From positions 62,001 to 126,000 of the forward strand of contig NZ_FXAJ01000007.1 in NCBI RefSeq assembly GCF_900177535.1: 64,000 nt of DNA, written 5' to 3'. How positions within the stretch are numbered: position 1 is the first letter of the stretch; each line of letters opens with the position of its first letter. The notes beneath the pieces are model-generated. The model made no database searches, had not been told where the DNA came from, and saw only the letters and a program-made list of their open reading frames with translations. The stretch is from Priestia filamentosa. Its GTDB lineage: Bacteria > Bacillota > Bacilli > Bacillales > Bacillaceae_H. The position numbers and the translations under genes are program-made. Shown here in pieces: positions 48,585 through 57,964 of this stretch.

Positions 48585-50531
48585 TTATGCAATTTCATCT
48601 AGTAACTTGTATGCGTCTTCTTTTGTTTGGACAGATAATAATCGCTCTTTATAACTGTCATCCATCAGTTTTCGAGAAAGCATTTGAAGGATTTTCAAAT
48701 GTTCATTTCCTTCACTTTCTTTTGGTACAGCAATCATAAATATTAACTTCGCTTCTGTTCCATCAAGGCTTTTCCAATCTACACCTGATTGCTTAATTCC
48801 AAATACAACACTTGGTTTCTTAACAGCATCTGATTTCCCATGTGGAATCGCAATATTCATGCCAATACCTGTTGTACCTTCTTGCTCACGATTCATAATG
48901 GCTTGTTTAAATTTTTCCTCTGAATGAAGTGCACCGACATGGTTTAATTTCCCTATCATTTCATCAATGATTTCCTCGCGTGTTTCCCCTGTTAAATCAG
49001 TTTCAATGAGCTCTAAATTTATAATTTCCGTTAGTTTTTGAATAACAATTTGTTTACTTTCTACTTGAGTTTCTTGGTGTACTTGTGGCATTTCTCTTGT
49101 TGCTGAAACTTCTTTTATTTGTTCAACTTCCTGCTTTTTTATCTTTGATATATCTTTCTTCAATACATTTACTACAATAGCTGTCACAGTAGATCCTACA
49201 ATTACAGCTACAAAGAACATCACTACATTATCTACCGCTCCTAATACAGCAACAATGGGACCGCCATGTGCTACTCTATCTCCTACATGACCAATCATTG
49301 CAATAACGGCACCTGTCATAGAACCCGCCATAACACTTGGAATAACACGAAGGGGATCTTGTGCTGCAAATGGGATTGCACCTTCAGTAATACCAAATAG
49401 CCCCATTGTAAATGCTGCTTTCCCCATTTCCCTTTCAGATGTTTGGAACTTTCTCTTTCCTATAAACGTAGCAAGCCCCATTCCAATTGGCGGAATACAA
49501 ATTGCTGCAGCAATTGGGCCCATAATTTCATAGTTTCCTTCTCCAATCATCGCTGAACCAAACAAGAAGGCTACCTTATTGAACGGTCCACCCATATCAA
49601 AAGAAATCATGGCTCCTAAAATAAGTGCTAAAAGAATAGAACTTGAACCTTGCATACCTGCTAACCAAGCTGTTAATGACTCAAAAACTTGTGCGACAGG
49701 AGCCCCAATAATAAATACAAATGCAAGCCCTACAATAAGTGAAGCAACTACTGGAATGATAATAATGGGCATAATAGGTTGAATCGCTTTTGGAACTTTT
49801 ATTTTTTTAATTCCTAATGCCATATAACCAGCTAGGAAACCAGCGATAATTCCGCCAAGGAAACCAGCCCCGCTTTCACTTCCATAAAAACTTCCCGTTG
49901 CCGCAATATATCCACCAATCATACCAGGAACAAGTCCAGGCTTATCCGCTATACTATACGCAATATATCCTGCTAAAATTGGTACCATAAATGTAAAGGA
50001 TGTGCTGCCAATTTGTTCAATTGTTTTCCAAAAAGAATCCCCTGGAATAACTAAACCACCTGGTGTTTTTTCTCCCCCGAGAGTTAGCGCAATGGCAACT
50101 AATAATCCACCTACCACAATGAATGGCACCATGAAAGATACTCCATTCATTAAATGACGATATATTGGATTTTGTTTTTTCGCTGTTCTATTCCCTTCTA
50201 GCGTTTTAGATTGTGAACGATAAATGGGTACATCACCACTTACTACTTTCTGGATTAATTCCTCAGGTTTACGAATACCATCTTGTACTCCAACAACTAA
50301 TAATGGCTTTCCTATAAATCTATCTTTATTTACAGCTCTATCAGCAGCGATAATAATACCGTCTGCTTCTCGGATATCCTGCTCGTTCAGTTCATTTTCT
50401 ACCCCGATGCCACCTTGGGTTTCAACCTTCATTTGAACTCCTAATTTATCCGCTGCTTTTTGTAAATTTTCCGCTGCCATATATGTATGGGCAATCCCAT
50501 TCGGACACGATGTAATGGCTAATATTTTCAT
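48585..50531 (-). CDS. manP: Mannose-specific PTS enzyme IIBCA (ManP-like)
   Basis: 648 residues from the ATG behind GGAGG. The order is IIB (residues 1-100, phospho-Cys in ITSCPNGIAHTYMAAE), IIC with eight to ten membrane helices (about 115-440), then IIA at the C-terminus (from about 500, phospho-His in NIAIPHGKSDAV). It takes up and phosphorylates mannose; the fructose-family fold alone would also allow fructose, but the B-C-A order, its length and the manR/manA neighbours point to mannose. The promoter carries a cre site and the probable ManR target. Confidence 0.92.
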   Translation of the reverse strand: MKILAITSCPNGIAHTYMAAENLQKAADKLGVQMKVETQGGIGVENELNEQDIREADGIIIAADRAVNKDRFIGKPLLVVGVQDGIRKPEELIQKVVSGDVPIYRSQSKTLEGNRTAKKQNPIYRHLMNGVSFMVPFIVVGGLLVAIALTLGGEKTPGGLVIPGDSFWKTIEQIGSTSFTFMVPILAGYIAYSIADKPGLVPGMIGGYIAATGSFYGSESGAGFLGGIIAGFLAGYMALGIKKIKVPKAIQPIMPIIIIPVVASLIVGLAFVFIIGAPVAQVFESLTAWLAGMQGSSSILLALILGAMISFDMGGPFNKVAFLFGSAMIGEGNYEIMGPIAAAICIPPIGMGLATFIGKRKFQTSEREMGKAAFTMGLFGITEGAIPFAAQDPLRVIPSVMAGSMTGAVIAMIGHVGDRVAHGGPIVAVLGAVDNVVMFFVAVIVGSTVTAIVVNVLKKDISKIKKQEVEQIKEVSATREMPQVHQETQVESKQIVIQKLTEIINLELIETDLTGETREEIIDEMIGKLNHVGALHSEEKFKQAIMNREQEGTTGIGMNIAIPHGKSDAVKKPSVVFGIKQSGVDWKSLDGTEAKLIFMIAVPKESEGNEHLKILQMLSRKLMDDSYKERLLSVQTKEDAYKLLDEIA

Positions 50532-50554
50532 TTCCAATCCTCCTCACTTCTTTT

Positions 50555-50570
50555 TTGTAAGCGCCTACAT
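50555..50570. promoter_or_regulatory. Catabolite-responsive element (cre) at the manP promoter
   Basis: TTGTAAGCGCCTACAT matches the CcpA consensus WTGNNARCGNWWWCAW at all but one defined position. It lies just downstream of the -10 of the probable manP promoter (TTGTCA, 16-17 bp, TATTAA on the minus strand), the usual repressing position. Confidence 0.75.
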
Positions 50571-50649
50571 TTAATATATATTAAGATGAATATGACAAAA
50601 GTTTCGTTTTTTACCGTAACTTCCGGAAAAATCGACCTTTTACCATAAT

Positions 50650-50680
50650 AAAAAAGTGAGGTATCTCAACCTCACTTTTT
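50650..50680. terminator. Terminator of manR
   Basis: AAAAAGTGAGGT pairs with ACCTCACTTTTT across ATCTCA. Confidence 0.9.
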
Positions 50681-50682
50681 GC

Positions 50683-52629
50683 TTAATTATGCAAATAAGA
50701 TAAAAACTTCATTACATTTGTTTCCTTTGTCAGCTTTTGAACAAAAGATGGTTGTTCACTTATATAAGACAGCTCTTGGAATAGTCTCTTTGTTACTTCT
50801 TTCCCATCGCTCTTAACCGCTAGCATGAATACAAGTGATACTTCCTCCGTTCCCCATTCAATTGGTTCTTTTAATGTCGCAATGGCAATAGCTGATTCCT
50901 TAATAAACTTAGCGTTTGCATGGGGAATGGCAATCCCGGACCCAATCGCTGTTGCCGACATTTTTTCTCTTATAATCGCATGTTCTGCATAATCTTTATC
51001 AACATAACCTTTACTATGCAAAGCTTCTGCTAACTTTTCAATTAACTGATAAGGGTGGTTCACCTCTTGTTGTAAAAACACTAAAAACGGCGTTGTGTAG
51101 TTTAACATAACAAAGTCTTTTTTTTCTTTATAATGTGTTTTATCCAGTTGCTTTATAAAATCTTCTAGTTTTTTTTCTTCTGTCCACTCTAATAACGGAG
51201 ATACGACAAGGTGAGGAAGAGCGAGTTTAGGAAGGGCGATTGTAGAAATAATAAGCTCTACATCTTGATGTGACGCTAAGTACGACTCCAAATCTGCTTT
51301 CGCTATACACCCCATCACGTGAACATGACGAAATCTCCGTTCAATCTTTGTGCGTAACAACTGTGACATTCCGATTCCCATATGGCAAACAATAATAACT
51401 TTTTTAGATTTTTCTTGATAATCCAAACGTTCCATTGCGGCTTCAAAGTGTAAAGTAAGATATGCCGCTTCCTCTTCCGGAATGTAAACAGCAAGCGTCT
51501 CATTCATTTCCTCTAATACTTGAATTAGCATATCGAACATATAAGGATACATTCTTTTTATATCATGAAGCATCGGATTCGATAGCGAAAGATCATAATG
51601 CAATCGATTCAATGTTGGATATAAATGAATATGCAATCCATCAATAAGAACTGAATCCTTACTGAAATCTATTTCATTTAACTGTGACATACGTGCAATC
51701 AGATATTGAACAACCTGGGAAAGAATTAAGTTGTTTTCACTAAACTTACTCTCTCCTTCTGCTTTCTCCTGATAACGAAGCTTCCCTCCTAAAATGTGAG
51801 TTGTTAAATAGATCGCTTCTTCTTCTGGAAAACGAATCGCAAAAACCAACTCTAGCTGTTTTAAAAACTCCAACGTCCACTTGTATTCTTTTGTTTCTTT
51901 CATTATTTTAATTTCTTGTTCAGAAATTGAAATAGACTGCTTAAGTTTTATTCTCCGTATCATAAGTAACGTGTGCGTCAATAAACTTTCAAATGTATCA
52001 TCTGTAAAGAACAAGGAATGCCGTTTTTGTAGCGCTTTCAATTCATTCATCACAAATTCAACTTCATGATATAGAAATTGCTTCTTAATAAATTGAATCG
52101 TAAAATCTGAATTACGAATCAAATCTGGTAATCTAGCCAACGCTTTCCTTTTATCCTTTTCATTTCCCTCAATTATCAATCCCACTCGCTGTTTGGAAAT
52201 GATCGTTAATCCAAAACGACTTAACCACTTTTCAATGTTATCTAAATCTTTCTTTATGGTGGCCCGATTGACAAAATGCTCAGTAGCCATCTCCTGTGCT
52301 GTAACTGATTTTACATTCATCAACAAATTATAAGCAATCTTCAACACTCTTTCTTCATCTGATTCATACTTTGTACGATTATGAACACGATACAGTCTAT
52401 TAAATAAATCTATTTTTTCAGATTCCTCAATCTCTAAGTACACCCCTAGTCCAGGTTTGCGAACAAGAAGTGCGCTCGAATACTTCGTAAGATAGTCCTC
52501 AATTGCTTTAAAGTCATTACGAATTGTTTTTTCCGAACAATTCACTCGATCCGCAAGATCTTGCACCAATACATGTTCACCAGATTCAGACAACAATAAA
52601 AACAGAACTTCCTTTTGTCTTGTATTCAT
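50683..52629 (-). CDS. manR: PRD-containing transcription activator of the mannose operon
   Basis: 648 residues, the same length as B. subtilis ManR. N-terminal winged helix MNTRQKEVLFLLL with VNCSEKTIRNDFKAIEDYL, a second HTH (MATEHFVNRATIKKDLDNIE), two PRD domains (about 180-390) with conserved His such as YLTTHI and YLTLHFEAAM, a IIB-like domain with VCHMGIGMSQLL (about 405-420), and a C-terminal IIA-like domain with GIAIPHANAKF. Phosphorylation by HPr and by the mannose transporter switches its activity. It lies upstream of manP with its own terminator. Confidence 0.93.
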   Translation of the reverse strand: MNTRQKEVLFLLLSESGEHVLVQDLADRVNCSEKTIRNDFKAIEDYLTKYSSALLVRKPGLGVYLEIEESEKIDLFNRLYRVHNRTKYESDEERVLKIAYNLLMNVKSVTAQEMATEHFVNRATIKKDLDNIEKWLSRFGLTIISKQRVGLIIEGNEKDKRKALARLPDLIRNSDFTIQFIKKQFLYHEVEFVMNELKALQKRHSLFFTDDTFESLLTHTLLMIRRIKLKQSISISEQEIKIMKETKEYKWTLEFLKQLELVFAIRFPEEEAIYLTTHILGGKLRYQEKAEGESKFSENNLILSQVVQYLIARMSQLNEIDFSKDSVLIDGLHIHLYPTLNRLHYDLSLSNPMLHDIKRMYPYMFDMLIQVLEEMNETLAVYIPEEEAAYLTLHFEAAMERLDYQEKSKKVIIVCHMGIGMSQLLRTKIERRFRHVHVMGCIAKADLESYLASHQDVELIISTIALPKLALPHLVVSPLLEWTEEKKLEDFIKQLDKTHYKEKKDFVMLNYTTPFLVFLQQEVNHPYQLIEKLAEALHSKGYVDKDYAEHAIIREKMSATAIGSGIAIPHANAKFIKESAIAIATLKEPIEWGTEEVSLVFMLAVKSDGKEVTKRLFQELSYISEQPSFVQKLTKETNVMKFLSYLHN

Positions 52630-52997
52630 TCATTTCACCTATTCCCTATATCCTTTTATTCTCTGTCCATTATTTCTCCCTATGTTTAAAGGATATCTTG
52701 CTTTCTTATAAATACTGCTTTCATTTATATGTATTTATTCTGGACGTTCATCTATATTTATACTATAGGTTATTATCTAAATACCATAACATAATAGTTG
52801 ATTACCTCTACTATGGTAAATATTAGAGTACCTTTGTTTTGTCAATGATATAACTTCCTTTCCTATATTATTTTTAGTGAAATTATTAGAGAAAATTGCA
52901 CATAATGCAAACTCTCTGTTATACATTCATACGTTTAACAAAAGAGAAAAAAGTCTACTGTAATTAAAGAAGAAAAAATAATAGGAGGAATTCTAAT
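52630..52997. other. Divergent promoter region between manR and the Csp-like gene
   Basis: No gene. It must hold the promoters of both genes; I see no clear copper-repressor operator. Confidence 0.4.
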
Positions 52998-53327
52998 ATG
53001 TCACATGAAAACTATCAATCTATTATTGAAACTCTACATGAATGTATGTCTACTTGTAATCACTGTTATGATGCCTGCTTGAAAGAAGATAATGTTAAAA
53101 TGATGGCTCAATGCATTCGTTTGGATCGAGAGTGTGCAGATATTTGTGCTTATTTAGAACAAGCTTTAGGAAGAGGCACACCCTTTGTTCCTGAATTAGC
53201 TCAAGTGTGTGCAGATATTTGTGAAGCCTGTGGGACCGAGTGCAAAAAACACGATCATGATCATTGTCAAAAATGTGCAGAAGTTTGTTTCAAATGTGCA
53301 GAAGAATGCAAGAAATTAGCCTCATAA
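52998..53327 (+). CDS. Four-helix copper storage-type protein (YhjQ/Csp-like)
   Basis: 109 residues with 16 cysteines, mostly in CxxxC or CxxC spacing along helices (Cys 16, 20, 23, 27, 39, 46, 50, 71, 75, 78, 82, 90, 93, 97, 100 and 104). The C-terminal part has a His cluster (KKHDHDHCQKC). Csp proteins are four-helix bundles that hold Cu(I) in their core; Csp3 forms are cytosolic, and this protein lacks a signal peptide, like B. subtilis YhjQ. Ribosome site AGGAGG. Single gene with its own terminator. Confidence 0.88.
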   Translation: MSHENYQSIIETLHECMSTCNHCYDACLKEDNVKMMAQCIRLDRECADICAYLEQALGRGTPFVPELAQVCADICEACGTECKKHDHDHCQKCAEVCFKCAEECKKLAS

Positions 53328-53361
53328 GCTAGAGATGGATATAAAACTTCTAAAAACCCCA

Positions 53362-53395
53362 AAAAAACTCCTATTTAAATACTAGGAGTTTTTTC
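53362..53395 (+). terminator. Terminator of the Csp-like gene
   Basis: AAAACTCCTA pairs with TAGGAGTTTT followed by TT. Confidence 0.88.
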
Positions 53396-53535
53396 TATTT
53401 TTAGCATTCTATTCATACGCTAAATTATTTAACCTAAAAATATATTTTAGGAAGTTTAAATAATATCTTTACTTTTAATCCATCACTCTAAAATAAATGT
53501 TAAAATATGTAGAAAAGACGCAAGGAGATTGTCAC

Positions 53536-54120
53536 ATGAGAGAAAATTTTACTAATACGGCTTTAATAATCATTGATGTCCAAAAAGCTTTTGAAGATGA
53601 AAAATGGGGTCCAAGAAACAACTTGCATGCTGAGGACAATATTAAACTCTTATTAAAAACGTGGAGAAAAAGAGAGTATCCAATTATACATATTCAGCAT
53701 TTATCTGATAACGTTCAATCTATCTTCCATCCTAGTAAACAAAGTTCAGCTTTTAAAGATAGTGTCGTTCCAGTAAAAGATGAAACCATTTTTAAAAAGA
53801 AAGTAAACAGTGCTTTTATAGGAACTGGTCTTGAGGAACATTTAAAAGAAAATAACATAAGAAAAGTTGTCATTGTAGGATTAACAACTCCTCATTGTGT
53901 ATCTACTACTACTCGAATGAGTGGTAACTTAGGATTTGAAACTTACCTAGTATCTGATGCAACGGCTGCATTTGCCATTAAAGGAGCAGACAACACCTAT
54001 TATTCCGCTGAACAAATCCATGCTGTTTCTTTAGCAACTTTAGATAATGAGTTTGCTAAAGTTTTGACAACGGAAGAAGTAATACAAAAGTTAAGTTCAA
54101 TTGAAACAACACAATCATAA
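53536..54120 (+). CDS. Isochorismatase-family cysteine hydrolase
   Basis: 194 residues from the ATG behind AAGGAG. The catalytic triad is visible: Asp 14 in ALIIIDVQKAF, Lys near 88-89 in FKKKVNSAF, and Cys 121 in GLTTPHCVSTT. The family cleaves amides such as nicotinamide or N-carbamoyl compounds and some isochorismates; sequence does not tell which. No operon partner. Confidence 0.88.
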   Translation: MRENFTNTALIIIDVQKAFEDEKWGPRNNLHAEDNIKLLLKTWRKREYPIIHIQHLSDNVQSIFHPSKQSSAFKDSVVPVKDETIFKKKVNSAFIGTGLEEHLKENNIRKVVIVGLTTPHCVSTTTRMSGNLGFETYLVSDATAAFAIKGADNTYYSAEQIHAVSLATLDNEFAKVLTTEEVIQKLSSIETTQS

Positions 54121-54185
54121 GAGCTTAATTTCGACTATTTATGATAACAAAATGCAGTGACTAGGATCTTGCTTATAAGCAGGAT

Positions 54186-54222
54186 AAAGGAGTGGAATCT
54201 TCTAGATAACCACTCCTTTTTC
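54186..54222 (+). terminator. Terminator of the isochorismatase-like gene
   Basis: AAAGGAGTGG and CCACTCCTTT arms followed by TTC; it could serve both strands. Confidence 0.82.
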
Positions 54223-54263
54223 TTTTAAGAATTTCTCAAACAAAGATTTAGCCGTCCCAATCA

Positions 54264-54500
54264 CTAATTTAATAAAAACCCTTGTATAGATCCAGATAAG
54301 GCAAATAAGGAAACCACAATGCACAAATAACCCCAAAATTCTTTTTTGTTTTTTTGTAGCTCAATGAGTCCTGTTACTAATATTAGAGCGCTCAATAATA
54401 ACATAGAATATGGCATAACCTTAAAGCTTTGAGTGAGTAAGCTATATCCAGATAAAATAACAACGATTACAGATAAAAAAACTCTTAGTCCTTTCAACAT
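54264..54500 (-). CDS. DUF3953-type small membrane protein
   Basis: 78 residues with three hydrophobic segments; the block LQKNKKEFWGYLCIVVSLFA with the end SIQGFLLN is the part I recognise. Good ribosome site GGAGGA. Its start overlaps the end of another short frame on the same strand (ATGTTGA), which suggests translational coupling. Function unknown. Confidence 0.7.
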   Translation of the reverse strand: MLKGLRVFLSVIVVILSGYSLLTQSFKVMPYSMLLLSALILVTGLIELQKNKKEFWGYLCIVVSLFALSGSIQGFLLN

Positions 54501-54610
54501 CTCTGTCCTCCTCCACGATCTAGTTTCATCATATCGTTTTGTTTTATGTTCTTAAAACTAGGCTCAAATTCTTGACTAACGAGAGAAAGCATCATTCCAA
54601 GAAAGAGCAT
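54494..54610 (-). CDS. Short membrane peptide coupled to the DUF3953 gene
   Basis: The frame ends in the ATGTTGA overlap with the DUF3953 start. From the ATG at 54610 it gives 38 residues (MLFLGMMLSLVSQEFEPSF...). The open frame extends further up (SWKKRWEATSELFPILYI) towards an AAGGGAGGT site, where only a non-standard ATT start is available. Either the start codon is rare or an upstream part was lost. The hydrophobic stretch and the overlap argue that it is translated. Confidence 0.4.
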   Translation of the reverse strand: MLFLGMMLSLVSQEFEPSFKNIKQNDMMKLDRGGGQRC

Positions 54611-54970
54611 TATGTATAAAATAGGAAACAGTTCAGATGTTGCCTCCCATCGTTTCTTCCAACTTCCCCTAAAAATCTGCTATCTATACCTCCCTTCATT
54701 TTAATAAAATAAAGAAGATTTGCTTTTACTAAGGTACCATACTCCATTCGTAAACTAATCTCCCGAACTGATTTTTATTGTAGCACCTATTTATTCCCCT
54801 CTATTTTATACGAATACACTAAACAAAAGTTCTATGATTATTACATAGATAATTCCGAAAGAGGAACTTTGGTAATTCTAGTGTCTAGTTCATCTAACGT
54901 AAAATATCGTACGTAAAAAGCTGTGGAGAGGATGATTTTCAAAACGGGTTATATCTTGTCACAAAAAGAA

Positions 54971-55017
54971 AAAAAGCACAGTTCCGTTGATTGACAACGA
55001 GTTCGAGCTTTTTCTTT
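54971..55017. repeat. Dispersed palindromic hairpin, copy
   Basis: AAAAAAGCACAGTTCCGTTG, loop ATTGA, CAACGAGTTCGAGCTTTTT, then CTTTCC. It is homologous to 23150-23193 and 55687-55732, and is placed to terminate the minus-strand MarR transcript. Confidence 0.65.
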
Positions 55018-55079
55018 CCTTTAGATCTACCTTCTAGAACAAAGTGTAGAAGTCAGAGCTAAAGTCATATTATGGATTA

Positions 55080-55511
55080 TCACGTTTTTTCGAGTTTTAT
55101 CTTTTTTAACAAATAAATAAAGTCTTCTAGTTCCTCATTTGTGAAATCTTCAAATTTCTCATCAAAACATTCATATAGCACTTGTTTCATTTCCTTAGTA
55201 AGTTCTATTCCCTTATCCGTCATGGTAACGTATACAATTCTACGATCTGTTGTACTCCGTTCTCGAGTGATTAATCCTTTTTTAATTAACCTGTCACTAA
55301 CACCTGTAATATGACTTGTTGCTACTTGAAGCTTATTCGAAATTTCCGAAACTGTCATCCTTTGATTATGTTCAAATAAAACTTTTAACACGTAAAATTC
55401 ATTTAACGGTATATAATGTTTTACTATAGGTTGGATAGTTGAGCGTTTTCTCTTGATTTGTGTTCTAAAAGTTAATACTAGATCTTTTACAAGCAATTCT
55501 CTTTCTTCCAC
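55080..55511 (-). CDS. MarR-family transcription regulator
   Basis: 143 residues from the GTG eight bases after AAAGGAG; an upstream TTG at 55535 has no site. The winged helix contains MTVSEISNKLQVATSHITGVSDRLIKKGLI and the wing RERSTTDRRIVYVTMTDKG. No target gene is adjacent in an operon, so the ligand and targets are unknown. Confidence 0.88.
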   Translation of the reverse strand: MEERELLVKDLVLTFRTQIKRKRSTIQPIVKHYIPLNEFYVLKVLFEHNQRMTVSEISNKLQVATSHITGVSDRLIKKGLITRERSTTDRRIVYVTMTDKGIELTKEMKQVLYECFDEKFEDFTNEELEDFIYLLKKIKLEKT

Positions 55512-55686
55512 TCTCCATGCTCCTTTGTTAATCAATTAATTAAAATAAGCTTATATCTATTATATTAAATATAATGGATTTTTGCACAGATAGATTACTG
55601 AATTTGGAATTTGATGATAAATGTCTATTTGAAAAGGAGAAAATAATAGAATAAAGACAGTGTAGAATAGCAAAAATTAAGAAATT

Positions 55687-55732
55687 AAAAAAGCCCAAAG
55701 TCGTTAATCAACCACGAGCTTGAGCTCTTCCT
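55687..55732. repeat. Dispersed palindromic hairpin, degenerate copy
   Basis: AAAAAAGCCCAAAGTCGTTA against CCACGAGCTTGAGCTCTT. Same core CGTTnAT...CACGAG as the copy at 54971, with more mismatches. Confidence 0.55.
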
Positions 55733-55975
55733 TAAATTATAACGAAGGCCAAACAAAAACGTTCCTTAGCCTTTAGTTTAGGAGCCTACATTTCGTAAGC
55801 TTTCTCTGTTTAATGATACATCCTTTTTTACATATTTATTTCTAGGCCACATTACATTTTTTATAAAGCATAATAGTAAAAGCAATTGACCTCTATTTTT
55901 AAAATGAATATAGCATTGCCTTTTTATCAAAGTAATGGCAATAACCAGATATAAATTATTGAAATAAGCACATGT
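55733..55975. other. AT-rich intergenic region
   Basis: I see no gene or structured element here. Confidence 0.35.
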
Positions 55976-56455
55976 CTAGTTTTGCTTCTTCATTTCCCTA
56001 TCTGACTTTAAAACATCTTGTATAAAAAACTGATAGGCATAATTAATAACGGCTGTAGCAATCGATAAGATGAATAACTGAAAACGAGTCATATTTACCA
56101 TTTTGTAGATTTTTAATTTTTCTGCAATGCTTGTTAAAGGATAAGCAAACATATAATCAAATAAAATATTAAGGAGCATATAACGTTTAAATTTTCCATA
56201 TGTTAATTTAAAAACCCAAAAGTTCGCTATAAAGAATGGCCCAAAAATAAAAGAAATATCACTTGAAAGCCTTGGAAAAATAGGCGTTTTAACTTTCCAC
56301 CATGTATAACTTTTAGATAATTCACTAATTAGAGCAATCACTAATGAACTAAAAGTTAAAACAGGTAAATATCTTTTAAAAGTCAACTTATCAACCTTAA
56401 AAAGCGATAACCAAGGCAATAGAAGCACAGCAAGTAACGCTGATTTTCCTTTCAC
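55976..56455 (-). CDS. CBO0543-like membrane protein
   Basis: 159 residues, GTG start about 10 bases after AGGAG. Five or so hydrophobic helices; PRLSSDISFIFGPFFIANFWVF and LNILFDYMFAYPLTSI stand out. The layout resembles the CBO0543-type proteins at 44217-45173, but likeness is weaker and the family call is tentative. Confidence 0.6.
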   Translation of the reverse strand: MKGKSALLAVLLLPWLSLFKVDKLTFKRYLPVLTFSSLVIALISELSKSYTWWKVKTPIFPRLSSDISFIFGPFFIANFWVFKLTYGKFKRYMLLNILFDYMFAYPLTSIAEKLKIYKMVNMTRFQLFILSIATAVINYAYQFFIQDVLKSDREMKKQN

Positions 56456-56759
56456 TACACAACAACTCCTATTAAAGATAAAAACCTTATTACTATTAAG
56501 TTAAACTAGAATTATTCTGTGCAATAAATTAAATTTGATACCCCTAAAAGGATTAGTATACGATTACTCATTTAGCTTCCCCTTTTTAGGTTGGATGTTC
56601 TATACATTTTTAGTGGTTATAATGTAACTTTTTACTACTTACATAAAATAATGACACAACAAAGTAAAAAAGGTTGTGTAAACGACATTATTTAATACCT
56701 CCTCTATACAAATTCAGGTTACATCTAACCGTTAGTGTACATAATCGTGATTTCTCGCA

Positions 56760-56799
56760 TTAAAAAGACCTTATTAATTACTAATAAGGTCTTTTTAAT
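56760..56799. terminator. Bidirectional terminator
   Basis: AAAAAGACCTTATTA pairs perfectly with TAATAAGGTCTTTTT. It lies after the RsbR-type gene on the minus strand. Confidence 0.9.
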
Positions 56800-56899
56800 G
56801 TTCCATTTATTGAAAGATACAAAACTTGCTTATTTAAAGGTTTTCGTTTCTCTAAATTCCCTTTTCATATCCATAACCCGACTTTATGCAAATAACAGG

Positions 56900-57748
56900 T
56901 TACTGAAGTAAATTTCGTTGAGCTAAAGCTTGATGGATACTAGAAACCACAGATAAGTCATTAAAATCGATTCCAATTTGGATGGCAGTTTGAGCAATTT
57001 CAGGTCGAATTCCTGAAAGTGTACAGGTCACACCAATTAATTTCAAAGCCTTGATTAATTGAAAGATTTGATGAGCCACCATCGTATCGATAATGAGTAC
57101 TCCAGATAAATCAATTAAAAGATGATTTACTTGTTGATCTGAACATTGCTGTAAAGTATTTTCCATTACCTTCTGAGCACGATCAGTATCAATATCTCCT
57201 ACAAGAGGAAGAAGAGCGAGCTCTTCACTAAGTGAAATAATCGGAGAACTTAATTCATGAATCATATCTTTTTGAGCAGCTAGACGTTCTTCCGCATATT
57301 TATAGCTTTCTTTTGAAAAAGCTAAAATCACACGATTAAAATTTTTAATAATCTTACGGTTCCATCCATCAATCGTTTCTTGAGAATAGGTCTCTTTGCT
57401 CGTTTTTACGAATTCTTGTATGTAATCTAGATACTGTTCTTGATTATTAAAGAACTCTCGCAATATTAAGTGAGTTGGTGTATGTTGATGTTCTTCTTCC
57501 CGAGAAGTTTCATAAATCCATTTATCGAAAGCAGATAAAAATTCCTTTTTTGAACATGATTCATCAAAGACTCTACAAAAACGTAAATGAAACTCATAAT
57601 TTTGGTTCTTTACCATTTCAACGACTTCAGGATCATCAGATGCATACACGCCAGATGAATGATCTTTGTCTAGAGCTTCATACCATTGTTCAGTCAATAG
57701 GCGTGTTCTTTCTAATAAAAAATGATATAGTTGATTGTTTTCATACAT
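56900..57748 (-). CDS. RsbR-type stressosome protein (STAS domain)
   Basis: 282 residues. An N-terminal globin-like sensor half (about 1-150) is followed by a STAS domain: HLLIDLSGVLIIDTMVAHQIF, then GIRPEIAQTAIQIGI. These match the segments of B. subtilis RsbRA that hold the RsbT phosphorylation sites. The first site is Ser (DLSG) where RsbRA has Thr, as in some paralogues; the second (AQT) is kept. It would be a structural and sensory part of the stressosome that controls sigma-B. Single gene; rsbS and rsbT are not here. Confidence 0.88.
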   Translation of the reverse strand: MYENNQLYHFLLERTRLLTEQWYEALDKDHSSGVYASDDPEVVEMVKNQNYEFHLRFCRVFDESCSKKEFLSAFDKWIYETSREEEHQHTPTHLILREFFNNQEQYLDYIQEFVKTSKETYSQETIDGWNRKIIKNFNRVILAFSKESYKYAEERLAAQKDMIHELSSPIISLSEELALLPLVGDIDTDRAQKVMENTLQQCSDQQVNHLLIDLSGVLIIDTMVAHQIFQLIKALKLIGVTCTLSGIRPEIAQTAIQIGIDFNDLSVVSSIHQALAQRNLLQ

Positions 57749-57904
57749 TTCTACATACTCTCCTCATTTTATTTCTTTCTAAAAACCTTAAACATGTATT
57801 AAGTATATATGTTTTCAACTATTTTCACCAACTATAAGAGGATAGCTTATAATAAAAGCCCCTCGTTTTTTCCTTAAGAATGACAAACTAGCATAGCTAA
57901 CAAC

Positions 57905-57948
57905 AAAAAGCATAGCTAACAGAGCTATGCTTTTGTCTTCTTTTTTTA
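57905..57948 (-). terminator. Terminator of the HAD phosphatase gene
   Basis: AAAAGCATAGCT and AGCTATGCTTTT arms with T-rich flanks on both strands; it lies 17 bp after the stop. Confidence 0.88.
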
Positions 57949-57964
57949 GAACTAATAAATTAGG

